A stretch of 64,000 nt of DNA from Solanum dulcamara. Taxonomy: Eukaryota > Streptophyta > Magnoliopsida > Solanales > Solanaceae. Under the pieces are notes generated by a model. That model was not told where the DNA came from, did no database searches, and worked only from the letters and a program-made list of their open reading frames with translations. The stretch covers positions 35,519,286-35,583,285 of the forward strand of contig NC_077245.1 of the NCBI RefSeq assembly GCF_947179165.1, given 5' to 3'. Within the stretch, counting starts at the first letter, position 1, and the number at the start of each line of letters is the position of its first letter. Positions 34,435 to 45,978 of this stretch are shown here, in pieces. The position numbers and the translations under genes were made by a program.

Positions 34435-35580
34435 TTTGCCATGGGTGCTCTAGTGTTATTTGTGAGAAAGAAGGATGGGTCACTTCGAATGTGCATAGAC
34501 TACCGACAATTAAATAAGATGAACATTAAGAATAAGTACCCACTCCTTAGAATAGATGATTTGTTTGATCAATTGCAAGGGGCAAGTCATTTCTCCAAGA
34601 TTGACCTTCGGTCCGTCTATCACCAACTATGGGTGAGGGAGTGTGACATTCCCAAAACGGCTTTCTGAATAGGGTATGGTCACTTTCAGTTTGTGGTGAT
34701 GAGTTTTGGGTTGACGAATGCACCGGAGGTGTTCATGGACTTGATGAATAGGGTGTTCAAACCTTACCTTGATATCTTTGTGGTGATTTTCATTAATGAT
34801 ATTTTGATTTACTCTCAGGGTGAGGAAGAACATAAAAATCACTTGAGAGTTGTGCTTCAAACGTTGAGGGATATGCAATTATTTACAAAATTTAGTAAGT
34901 ATGAATTTTGGTTAAATAAGGTGGCATTTCTTGGTCACGTAGTGTCCGGTGATGGGATCAAGGTTGATCCTAAGAAAACAGAGGCAGTCAAAAATTGGCC
35001 TAGACCATTATCTCCTTCAGACATTAAGAGCTTCTTGGGTCTAGCTCGGTACTATAGAAGGTTCATCAAAGATTTTTCTTCCATCTCATCTTCAATGACA
35101 AAATTGACCCAAAGGAAATCCAAATTTAAATAGACAGATGAGTGTGAGAAGAGTTTCCAGACCTTAAAAGATCGACTTACCTCCGCTACTATTTTGACTC
35201 TCCCAGAAGGATTAGAAGGGTTTATAGTTTATTGTGATGCTTCAAAGATTAGTTTAGGTTGTGTCTTAATGCAAAATGTAAAGGTCATAGCATATGCTTC
35301 TAGGCAATTAAAGGTACATGAGCATAACTACCCTACCCATGACCTTGAATTGGCGGCCGTTGTTTTTGCTCTGAAGATTTGGAGGCATTACCTCTATAGG
35401 GTGCATGTGGATATGTATACTGATCATAAAAGTCTTCAATATGTGTTCACCTAAAAGGACCTTCATCTAAGGCAAATGAGGTGGCTAGAAATCCTTAAGG
35501 ACTATGATATGAGTATGCACTATTATCCGGGTAAAGCCAATGTGGTTGCTGATGCACTTAGTAGAGTGTCTATAGGGAGT
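34435..35580 (+). pseudogene. Reverse transcriptase and RNase H of the second gypsy element
   Basis: The frame beginning at 34441 reads through RT motifs [30 protein letters not shown] and [13 protein letters not shown]. The catalytic box at 34789-34800 is FIND, where an active enzyme has F/YxDD, so one metal-binding Asp is Asn (GAT to AAT). RNase H follows with [37 protein letters not shown] and [11 protein letters not shown]. In-frame stops are at 34666 (TGA), 35131 (TAG) and 35452 (TAA). Each fits a single C-to-T or G-to-A change from CGA, TGG and CAA. RT and RNase H copy the RNA into DNA; this copy cannot. Confidence 0.9.
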
Positions 35581-37146
35581 GTGGCCTATGTGGATGAAAG
35601 GAAGAGGGAGTTGGTGAAAGATGTTCACCGATTGGCTGGATTAGGGGTGAAGTTGTATAGTACTAACGATGGTGTTATGGTTGTTCAAAATAGGTATGAA
35701 TCCTCATTGGTGGCGGATGTTAAATCAAACCAAGATCTTGACCCAATATTTATCGAGTTAAAGAAGTTGATAAAGGAAAAAAGGATAGAGGTCTTTTCCC
35801 AAGAGGGAGATGGGGTCCTATACTATCAAGGTCGGATATGTGTTCCAAATCTTGATGGCCTAAGGAATTTGATCATGATGGAGGCTCATAATTCTACATA
35901 CTTCATTCATCCCGATTCAACAAAAATGTATCGAGACTTAAAGGAGTTGTATTGGTGGGGTGGCATGAAGAAGGACATAACAAGGTTTGTGTCCGAATGT
36001 ACGAATTGCCAACAAGTGAAGGCCAAACATCAAAGGCCGGGTGGCTTAGCCCAAGATATTGAAATCCCTAATTGGAAGTGGGAAGATATGAATATGGATT
36101 TTGTAGAGAGTTTGCCTCATACATAGAAGCGCCATGACTCGATTTAGGTAATTGTTGATATAATCACTAAGTCAGCTCACTTCCTACCGGTTAAAACTTC
36201 CTATAGTGCCGAAGACTATGCCAAGTTGTATATTCGGGAGTTGGTGAGGTTGCATGGTGTGCCATTATCCATTATTTCGGATCATGGTACCCAATTAACT
36301 TCTTACTTCTAGAGATCATTTCAAAAAGGCCTCGATACTAACGTAAAATTGAGCACAGCATTCCACCCTTAAATGGATGGGCAAGCCGAAAGGACGATTC
36401 AAATAGTAGAGGATATGTTAAGGTCTTGTGTGTTGGAGTTTAAAGGAAATTGAGATGACCATCTATCGCTCATCGAGTTTGCTTATAATAATAGTTACCA
36501 CTCAAGTATTGAGATGGCGCTGTTTGAGGCTTTGTATAGGAAACAATGTAGATCACCGGTTGGTTGGTTCGAAGTAGGTGAGATGACCTTGTTGGAACCC
36601 GATTTGGTACTTGATGCTTTATAGAAGGTGAAGATCATTAGAGAAAAGTTGAAGATGGCTCAAAGTCATCAAAAGTCTAATTTTGACACTAGAAGAAGGG
36701 ATCTTGAGTTTAATGTGGATGATTGGGTGTATCTGAAGGTTTCACCTATGAAAGGTGTGGTTCGATTTGGTAAGAAAGGGAAATTTAGCCGTAGGTATGT
36801 AGGGCTGTATAGAATCATGAGACGTGTTGGTAAGGTTGCATATGAATTGGATTTACCATTGGAAATGGCCATGGTTCATCTGGTATTTCACGTGTCTATG
36901 TTGAAAAAAAGTGTGGGTGATCGTAGTTCCATTGTATCTATAGGAGTAGTGAATATTGAAGAAAACTTGACCTATGAAGAAGTTCCTGTGGAAATTTTGG
37001 ACCGGCAAGTTAAGAGATTGAGGAACAAAGAAGTTGCATCTGTTAAAGTCCTTTGGAGGAATCAACAAATAGAAAGTGCAACATGGGAAGAGGAAGCGAA
37101 TATGATTAAGAGATACCCTCATCTTTTCCCCTCTACCCAAACCTAA
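35581..37146 (+). pseudogene. Integrase and chromodomain of the second gypsy element
   Basis: The same frame carries the integrase HHCC zinc finger (H-N-S-T-Y-F-I-H, then CTNCQQVKAKHQRPGG near 36000). The catalytic core follows with IVDIITKSAHFLPV, SIISDHGTQ and GQAERTIQ. The C-terminal part has DWVYLKVSPMKGV and LVFHVSMLKK. A chromodomain ends the protein: VASVKVLWRNQ, SATWEEEANM and KRYPHLF. Stops occur at 36124, 36145, 36310, 36370, 36451 and 36622. All except possibly the last fit C-to-T or G-to-A transitions. The chromodomain places the element among chromoviruses, most like Tekay/Del. Confidence 0.9.
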
Positions 37147-37349
37147 GGTATTAAGTTGTCCTTGCTCAATTAGTTGAAATCTTTGCATCTCAACGTTTCT
37201 TGTCATATGCTTGCAAAATTATAAAATAAGTTTTAAATGATGTTTTAAATTACACTATTGCATTAATGATGAGTTGTTGGTTTATACTCTACTCTACTCA
37301 AACTAAGTCTTTCCTTATTCGAGGATGAATGTTCCCAAGGGTGATATAA
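37147..37349 (+). other. 3' untranslated region and weak polypurine tract
   Basis: This follows the chromodomain stop codon. Before the LTR start there is TTCGAGGATGAATGTTCCC then AAGGGTGATATAA; the polypurine tract expected here is degenerate. Confidence 0.6.
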
Positions 37350-39650
37350 TATAACATCCCCTAAAAACGTTGTATACGATGTTTCAATTCTCACCTAAAA
37401 ATGATACAGCCTCTGTATTTTGGGCATAACTTTTCTTAGGATTGTCCAAATTGGGTGATTCAAATTTCTGTGTAACCGCAATATCATTACCTACAACTTT
37501 TTTGAATATATATTATTAGTTTTTGAAGTTAAGTAGGTCAAATAAATTAATTGTTATAAGAGAGGATGCTGTGATGGAATATAGTGTTTATAGAAGAAAC
37601 ATCATATCTCACTGTAGAATTATCCAAATTGGTTGATTCTTGAACGATAAAAGTAGACTTCCATATCTACAATTCTGATGAAGACACTAAATCCTAATAA
37701 GGAATTTATATTATTCAAACGCGGCTCCAAAAAAGAGTATTCTGTTAAAAAAAACTCATCTCACCTACCATGGAAAGATTTAGATACATTTGACATCACT
37801 CATGACATCAATTGTCCTCCATTTAACATCACCCATGACATCACAATTTTCCATTACATTTTCATAATTTTTTCTTTATAATTATTTTATTTATTGTTAG
37901 GTCCCTCCTCCACACCTATAAATACCTACCTTATTTCCTCATTTTATTCATCAAGCTTTCTCAAGCAACTCTTCTCTCTATACACTTCTTTACTCATTCT
38001 CAAATATAGTTTTAGTTTTTAGTAGTGAAAAAATATTATTTCAGTGATTCATATATTCCGGGTAGTATACAAAACATTCCGGCGGGCAGAAAAGCTAGGA
38101 CTCAAGAGTATTCATGAAGTCCTTCGGTTCTGATTAAAGCTTCGAATTCCAGGTATGAAAGGCTTCAATGAGAGTATTCCTTCCACTCTCATGCCTAAAG
38201 TAGTTTAATTATATGATAAATTATGTTTATTTTCTTTAAGCTTTACTCTAAGTTATGTGGGTGTTTATCCATGGGTTCTTCCACCCATGTAGTCCAAAAA
38301 AAACTCTTTCAATTAAGTCTCTTGATTTCAAGTAATATTTTCTTATGGTAATTCTTATAAATTATGGTTAAACTAATGATTATTGGTCTATTTCGATACA
38401 ACATAATTTCATATGTATGAATTGATGGATTGCAAGTAATTTATTTATTTATCTCTTTAAAGGTTCTTGAAATTCATGGTGGGTTGTCTAAAGCATGACT
38501 TTTAATTAATGGATTTCAAAGTATTTAAGTATATTTATTTACATAGATGTTTTCAAGTTGAAGTGATTTGAACCTACCTAGTTTTACTATGTTTTTAATA
38601 AAGTTTGATTTAAAATCTTTGACTCCAAATGAATGTTTATGAAAGCAATATCTATGATCAAAAGAGAGTCTTATGAAATGAAAGAATGATGAAATGATAT
38701 GAATGATGGATTCTTTATGCAATAAGAACAATTCTTGCATATTCAAATTACAAAATGTTTTAATGAGCTATTCTACCAAATATGATGTTTTGAATTCTGA
38801 AGTTATATGCTATGACTATTTTGAAGTATTAAACTATTCCGTGGGATTGACTTAGCACCTAATGGGTCATTGAGGTAGAATTCGGTAAGCGAATCCTAGT
38901 AGCAACCCCTTGTCTCATTAACTATGTGCCAACATAGGAGCCCTTGTAGGATTAGGTTAATGGATCCATGAAGGCCCTTAAAGTTAAAGTTAAAGAAATG
39001 AATGAAGTTGATGGAGTTCTACCTGGCAAGTAGTCTCCCCGGCCAACGTAGGGGGTTATATTGGATTCTAAGTAATAGCTCACATGGTCTTAAATGTTGG
39101 TTATGGTTATTTTCTCACAAAATGAATGCTTTAAAGGATATCTATATGATTTATTATGCATGCATTACATTATGTTCAATATTACATAAATGTCTTAATG
39201 TTTCCTCAATGTTCATGCATCCTTACATACTTAGTACATTCAAAGTACTAATACATACTCTTTTGCCTACATGATATAACCATGTAGGGACCAGTGCTCC
39301 TCTATGTGGCTATTTGAGATTTCGTTGAAGACTACTTTTGGTGAGTTCCCATGTTTTGGGAACAATACTCCTTTATTTTTCTAGCTTATGATATGTTGAG
39401 ATATTTTACTATGGTATTTCTTCTATTATGATTGAGGGTGGGCTAGGGACTTGTATTATCCCTATTAAATATAATAGTTAGAGGTATTGTTGTACATATG
39501 TAAGTTGATGATTTACTATTATGATTTTTACTTGTTTATTTATCATCATTACCTATGAAAGGCTAAAATAATGCTAAGAGGCTTGTTTGAGGTACTTTCA
39601 GGTTCCTCATTCGCCATGTCACGTCTAGGCACTAGGATTGGGTTGTGACA
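37350..39650 (+). repeat. 3' LTR of the second gypsy element, 2301 bp
   Basis: It starts TATAACATCCCC (from an expected TGTAACATCCCC) right after the polypurine region and ends GGATTGGGTTGTGACA. The internal layout parallels solo LTRs 22302-25909 and 51084-53292, with a TTATCCATGGGTTC block near 38267 and a CTTAGCACCTAATGGGTCATTG block near 38850. No second copy is present on the left, so its age cannot be estimated from LTR divergence. Confidence 0.8.
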
Positions 39651-41870
39651 ATAAGCCTCAAGCAGGTGTTTCTAGTGGTCAGACTTTACCCACTTTCTAG
39701 AAGTATGGCTAGAGTTATTTTGGGGGATGCTTAGATGTTATACATTATTTCTTTGGATGTGGTAAGGTTGGAAACAAGATGAGGAATTACCCTTTGCTTG
39801 CTACAAGGGTAGAGAGATTCATCAGCAGGCTCAGCCTACTTTTTCAGGTTGCCCGAGTCAGTAGGGTGCTAATCTGGTTTTGGTAGCAGACATCACAAAG
39901 GAATGTTTTATGCTCTTCAGACTCAACAAGATCAGAAGTATTCCCCTTATGTGGTCACTTATATGTAGTGAGGCTTTCAGTTTGATGTTTATGCCTTGTT
40001 AGATCCAGTAGCGAATCTTTCCTTCGTGACTCCTTATGTTGCTATAAAATTCAATGTCAGTCCTAAAATCTTGTTAGAGCCTTTCCCAATGTCTACTCCT
40101 ATTGTTGACTAAGTTTTAGCAAAATAGGAGTATAGAAATTGTTTGGTCTCTATTTTTCAGAAAATTACCTCAAATGATCTTGTAGAGCTTGACATTCTTG
40201 ATTTTAATTTCATTCTTGGCATGGATTAACTACATGATTTTTGTGCTTCTATCGACTGTAGAACCAAACTCGTAAAATTTCAGTTTCCTAATGAGCCAAT
40301 CATTGAGTGGAAATATAGTACCTCAGTTCCTATAGGTGGATTTGTCTTTTACCTTAAGACTAGAAAGATGATTTCTAAAGGTTGTATTTATCATCTAGTT
40401 TGGGTTAAGGATAATAGTACTGAAACCCCAACTCTTCATTTCGTTCTTATTGTTAATGAATTCCCAGAAGTGTTTCTCGAAGAGCTTCTAGGAGTCCCTC
40501 TCAAAAGAGAAATTGACTTTGGTATAAACCTTTTTCCAGATACCTAGCCTATCTCCATTTCTCCTTACCGAATGGCTCCAACTAATCTTAAGGAGTTGAA
40601 AAATCAGTTGAAGGACATCCTAGATAAAGGTCTTATCAGGCCCAACTTTTCTCTATAGGGTGCTCTAGTTTTCTTTATTCATAAGAAAGACGGTTCTCTA
40701 AGAATGTGAATTGATTATCGATATTAAATTAAGGTCATAATCAAGAAAAAGTATCCCATCCCAGGGATTGATGACTTGTTCGATCACCTTCAGGGTGCAA
40801 ATGTTTTCTCAAAGATAGACCTTAAATCAGGCTATCAGAGTTAAAGAGTGTGACATTATGAAGAAAACTTTTAGGAATTAGTATGGTATTTATTAGTTTT
40901 TGGTTATGTCTTTTGGAATAAAATATGCCCGTGCAACTTTTATTGATTTGACAAACACGGTGTTCCAGAAGTATTTGGATATGTTTGTCATTTTCTTCAT
41001 AAATGACATCTTGATCTACTCTTGGAGTGAGGGTGAGCATGTAGACCATTTGAGGATTGTCTTGCAAATTTTGAAGGACTATCAGTTATTTACTATGTTT
41101 AGCTTGTGTGAATTTTGGCTGAGTTCAGTAGCATTCCTTGTCCATATTATTTTTGGAGAGGGCATACATGTTGACCCTCAAAAGACCAAAGCGGTCAAAT
41201 ATTAGCGTAAACCTTTTTCTACCTTAGATATCAGGAGTTTCTTAGGTTTAGATGGTTAATACAAATGATTTGTTTTTCCTCTATTGCTTCTCCTTTGACC
41301 AAGTTGACTCAGATGAAAGTCAAGTTTCACTGGTACGATGCTTATGAGAAGAGTTTGTAGGAGTTAAAGACTTAACTTACTACAACCCCAGTTTTGACAC
41401 TACATGATGGTTTAGATGGTTTCGTTGTTTATTGTGATGGTTTCAGAATTGGTCTTGGATATGTGTTGATGCAATATGGCAAGGTCATTTCTTATGATTC
41501 TAGGCAACTTAAGGTTTATGAGAAGAATTACTCAACTCACAATCTTGAGTTGGCGGCAGAGGTTTTGCCTTGAAGATTTGAGGCATTATCTTTATGGTGT
41601 TCATATAGATGTATTCACCGATCATAAGAGTTTACAATATGTGTTTAATTAGAAAGATTTAAATCTTTGCTAAAGAGATTGGCTTGAATTGTTGAAGTAT
41701 TATGATATGAGTGTGTTATACCATCCGAGTAAAGCGAATGTTGTAGCAGATGCTCTTAGTAGATTTTCCATGGGTAGTGTTTCTCATGTCGAGGATGAGA
41801 ACAGGGAATTGATTCATGTTGTTCATAGACTTTTCATTTGTGAGTTTGTTTGGTTAATTTAGATGATGGT
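39651..41870 (+). pseudogene. Host element: gag zinc knuckle, protease, RT and RNase H remnants
   Basis: Reading resumes in gag with a CCHC knuckle remnant (FGCGKVGNKMRNYP near 39760). The protease follows (YALLDPVANLSFVTPYV near 39990, active-site Gly changed to Val), then RT with [19 protein letters not shown] and [11 protein letters not shown], the box FINDI at about 40999, and FWLSSVAFLVHI. RNase H remnants ([16 protein letters not shown]) follow near 41425-41645. Many stops and frameshifts break it. The gag parts at 22189-26720 are the best candidates for its N-terminal half. It is cut at 41870 by a solo LTR. Confidence 0.8.
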
Positions 41871-44800
41871 TGTTACGCCCCATACTCTTGAGCTCGGAAT
41901 GTCTTTTAAGCTTCTTAGAAGTTGCTATGTGAACCGGATAATCTACAATGCTATTAAAAAACTCCAAGGAAGGGAGAATGTGATACCCCATAGTAGGGAA
42001 GGTTGGAAATAGGGTTATGAGAAGTCAGAAGGAGTTGGAGGCCAAGTAAGGAGTCGTAGGACTCGACTTACCTACGTAAGCTACTAACTTAGATGTCCTA
42101 CACAGTTAAGCTATTTGAGTACATGTTGAGCTTAAGTAGCAAGGAGTGCATAGGCTCTTGAAGTAAGATGATATTATGAGCTCACGAAAGAGAAATAAGG
42201 AAATGACGCGCCTAGAAACAAGTACGTGATGCACCTACTTGGACAAGCAGGTGATGCAACTACTTAGGGTCAAGTAGGTGATGCATAAGATTGGGGTGGA
42301 CCCCACTGCCACATGGCAGCATGTGATTGGCCAAATAAGTTAAGGTGGCACCCTAGGAGGTTGCCACATATCACCCCTAGGGGTCTGCCATGTGGCAGAT
42401 TCTAAAGAGACATATTTACATGTGTAATGTGACTTATACTTCAGTTGTTTATCCAAACTTCAGCCAAGATCAAGGAGAGAAACATAGAGAGAAAAGAGAG
42501 CAGCCACGAGCTTGCTTGGAAACAAAGGGTAAGTTTCCAATTTTCCTCCGTGAATTAATTATCTACGGTGTTCCTAAAGCACATGGAGAAGTATATATAT
42601 ATATGTGTGTGTGTGTGTATATGATGATGACTAAGGAGTTGTTTCTTTAACCTTACACTTGGAAACTTAGAAGAAAGTAAGAAAGAAGAAGAGAAAAACG
42701 TTGGAGGGCAAGAAGTGGAGCTACGAGTTTGGGGCTGCCAAGGTAAGCCTCCGAGTTTTGTTTCGTGAATTAATTATTTGAGCTGTCCCATGATTATATA
42801 ATGGTGTTTTATAACATAAAATTCCAGTTTGGGGCAGCGGAAAAGGGACACAAACATTCCGCCCCAATTCAGCACACCAAGAAGTTTCCGAGATGCAGTT
42901 TTGGCGAGTTTTGGCCTTATCGGATAAGGTAAGGGTTCTCCTTTAAATTTGGACTTTATGGTGTTGTTATGGGTTGTGTTACACTCCCTATAGGTGGCTG
43001 GAAATGTGAAAATGTCATAGAAATGTTTGATGTCGAAGACAATCTTAATTGGAGTCATTATAGTTAAATTGTCGTCGAAGTAAAGTGTTGTCCTTGTGGT
43101 GTGCTATTGCAGGTGTTTGGGAGTTTTTTGGAGGGACTAAATGTGTTCTAATATGGGTGTTGGTTCTGCTGTTTTCAGACACACGACCCCTCGTTTCATA
43201 TAATTAAAGGTGTTGCGAAATAAAGGCTAGAAACCCTCTTTTGGTATCGTAGTTTCGAGCAAGTCATTTGGAGTTTATGTTGTATATTGTTGATGTGAAT
43301 TGCTTAAACATATGTTTAAGGTTTTTGTTTTTGGTGGGATGTAGGTATTAGGATTGAAATTAGAAATTTGGATAAGGCACATTATAGGGGAGGTGCTGCC
43401 CGATTTTCGTTAACTCTTTAACTAGTTAAGGAACTAGTCGAGAAAGCTAGCGAAGGGTTGCGTTCTATGAATACTTATGTGTAGCCTAAGTTGATTTAAA
43501 GCCAAGGGTTATTAATACTCGTATTTCTTTTATGTTACTTAGGTTTAAAGGACGACGAGATGAATGGGATAAGAAGTAACCCATAATAGGTATGTGGAGT
43601 TTTCTCTTGACATATTTTTGACATAGGTATGTAAAGCCTATATTTTCTCTTTCTTTTGGCATGTATTAGATGTAAGTAGGATATGATATAAGCTTTGGGG
43701 GTAATTCCATTCTCAGGTTGTGAATATAACTTCAGGACTGTTGATCACTTCTGGATGTTAAGACTTTTAAAGTAGTTAAACTCCTACTCCTCGAGTCTTC
43801 TATATGACTTATAGTGATTGATTCGACTAAGCTCTTCTTTTTAAAAGGCTATGAGATGACCAATGCTTGGAATTCTATAAGATATTTCACACTAGCATAT
43901 GTCTAAGATTTCTAAGACTCTTTCTTACATAGTCCTTGGTGACCTTTAGTGGGTATACGTCAAATACTTCCTACCCTGATCTCCAGGTGATGGTTCACCT
44001 GATGAATTTATTGAGTCTCCGATAATGATTTAAACTATTTTTTATTTTTCACTACTCTACTCGTGTATATTGTAACACTTCTTTCCTTGCATCCCGGGTC
44101 AGGAATAGTAATCGTGCACAATTCACTGCATTGTTCATTGTGCCTCACTAAAGGGCCAGGAATAGTTTATATATATATATGATAATGTGTTGTAATAATG
44201 TGCTGATGGCACTGGGGCCATGATAATTTTATAGATATGATTCACCAGATCCCTGGTAGGGCTGGCTATATTGAAAAATTTGAGCATTCATGATTTTACT
44301 TCCCCAGGTATAGGGTTCTGATTTGATATTTTATCCCCTGCTTCTCTATTTCAGATGTACTTCCAGTTGTATCATGTTATGTCTTACATACTCAATACAT
44401 ATGTCGTACTGACCCCCCTTTTTCGGGAGGCTGCATTTCATGTCCGCAGGTACAGATATAGGTTTGGGAGTCCGTCAACATAGGATTCCATTCAGCTCAG
44501 CTGGAAGAGGCTCCATTATATTGGAGCCTAGTTTTTGGCACTGGCCACTAGTGTATATTATTGTTTTATTTATCTAGGGGTACAATGGGGGCCCTGTCCC
44601 GCCATATGATGTCATTAATATTTTTAGACGTCTGCAGACATGTATATGTAGGTTGTATATGTCAGTTTAGTTCAGCTGGTCTACATGATATACGATATAT
44701 GTTATTGTGCTATGGCAGCCTTGTCGGCTTACGTTCCCCTTCATAATGTGATACCAATGAAGGAGGCTACAGGTTTATGAAAATATTATGGCCCAATAGG

Positions 44801-44914
44801 GCTCTGTTGCATGGTATTATTTTATTTATAGCTTAATTTGACCACAGCTGGTAGATATGTATACGGGGGTCCAGGTCGAACCCTAGTCACGGCCTACGGG
44901 GTTGGGTCGTGACA
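41871..44914 (+). repeat. Solo family-1 chromovirus LTR with perfect ATGGT duplication
   Basis: This 3044-bp LTR runs from TGTTACGCCCC to GGGGTTGGGTCGTGACA. It is flanked by ATGGT at 41866-41870 and 44915-44919 and interrupts the RNase H-integrase region of the host element, whose sequence resumes at 44920. No PBS, polypurine tract or interior is present. It is the only complete plus-orientation copy of the family in the window and shows the canonical TG...CA ends. U3 hairpin modules lie at 42215-42285 and a tandem GGTAAGG-type word near 42927. Confidence 0.95.
42592..42630. repeat. (TA)n(TG)n microsatellite
   Basis: A compound TATATATA...TGTGTGTG...TATATGATGATGA tract lies inside the solo LTR, downstream of U3. 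Confidence 0.9.
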
Positions 44915-44919
44915 ATGGT

Positions 44920-45978
44920 GGAGTTATTGTTTAGAATGGTTCAAAATCTTCTATTGTGTGTTATGTTAAGGAAAAATAGAATAAAGATCCAATATTAGTT
45001 AAACTAAAGGAAGTAGTTCTCAAAAAAACAATTGAAATTTTCTCGCAAGGGGGAGATGGTGTGCTTTGATATTAGGGTCGGTTGTGTGTTCCAGATGTTG
45101 ATGATTTGAGGTAGCAAATTTTAGTAGAAGTCTATAGTTCCTGATATTCTATTCACCAGGAGCTACTAAGATGTATCATGATCTGTAGTAAGTATATTGG
45201 TGGAATGTCATGAATAAGGATATTGCGGAGTTTGTGTCTAAGTGTCCAAATTGCCAACAAGTTAAGGTTATACATCAAAAATCTGGTGGTATGGTTCAAA
45301 ACATTGAGGGTCCATTTGGTTGGAAACAAGTTATCCCAGGATTAATTATCTGGGATAAGTTATCCCACCATGTATATGGGATAACTTGTCCCAACTTATC
45401 GCATTACTATGGTATAAATGGTGAGATAAGTTATCCCTAATATGGCAACCAAACAAGACACCAAAATTTTATCCATGGACTATTTTTTTTATCCTATGAC
45501 TATTTATTTTTATCCCTCACACCAAACAACCCCTGATATTCCTACTTAGAAGTGGAAAGATTTGAATATGAAATTCATCACAGATTTTCCTTGTACATGT
45601 TGACAGTTTGATTCTATACTGGTGATTGTGGACTAAATGACTAAGTCAACATATTTTCTTTCAGTTAAGACTTTTAATTTAGCCGAGGACTATGCTAGAC
45701 TTTACATTCAAGAGATAGTAAAATTGCATGGTGTTCCATTATCCATCATTTATGACAGATGTACTCCATTCATATCTCACTTTTTGATATTGTTTCATAA
45801 GGTACTTGGTACACAAGTTAAGTTTAATACAACTTTTCATCCATAGATCGATGACTAGACCGAAAGAACTATACATACTTTGGAGGATTTGTTGATAGCT
45901 TATGTGATTGACTTTAAAGGTAATTGGGATGATCATTTACCTTTGATTGAGTTTTATTATAATAATAGCTATCATTTT
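44920..45978 (+). pseudogene. Host element integrase remnant
   Basis: The frame continues after the solo LTR with the linker to integrase, a zinc-finger remnant ending CPNCQQVKVIHQKSGG (about 45246-45290), and the catalytic core with VKTFNLAEDYARLYIQE, LHGVPLSIIYDR and [12 protein letters not shown]. It ends with FYYNNSYH just before position 45979. A 226-bp MITE sits between the zinc finger and the core. Stops and frameshifts are frequent. The gene is cut off at 45979 by the TGTAATG start of another element's LTR, so the integrase C-terminus and the host 3' LTR are not seen. Confidence 0.85.
45308..45533. mobile_element. MITE, PIF/Harbinger (Tourist)-like, 226 bp
   Basis: It starts GGGTCCATTTGGTTGG and ends CACACCAAACAACCCC, so the ends are inverted and share a GGG...TTTGGT core typical of Tourist-like MITEs. 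TGA flanks both sides (45305-45307 and 45534-45536), a 3-bp duplication; removing one copy plus the MITE restores the integrase frame across Q-N-I-D-I-P-T. Inside are several AGTTATCCC / GGGATAA inverted words. It has no coding capacity and would need a transposase in trans. Confidence 0.9.

Larger units (their letters stand above)
26721..39650 (+). mobile_element. Second gypsy chromovirus, inserted in the host element; 5' LTR missing
   Basis: It consists of a leader (26721-26902), gag (26903-27034 and 32724-33660), protease, RT, RNase H, integrase and chromodomain (33749-37146) and a 3' LTR (37350-39650). It is interrupted by the element at 27040-32718. Its 5' LTR and PBS are gone, so no target duplication can be checked; the right flank is ATAAG. 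Host-element gag lies on the left and host gag/protease on the right, which supports insertion into that element followed by loss of the 5' LTR. Confidence 0.75.
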
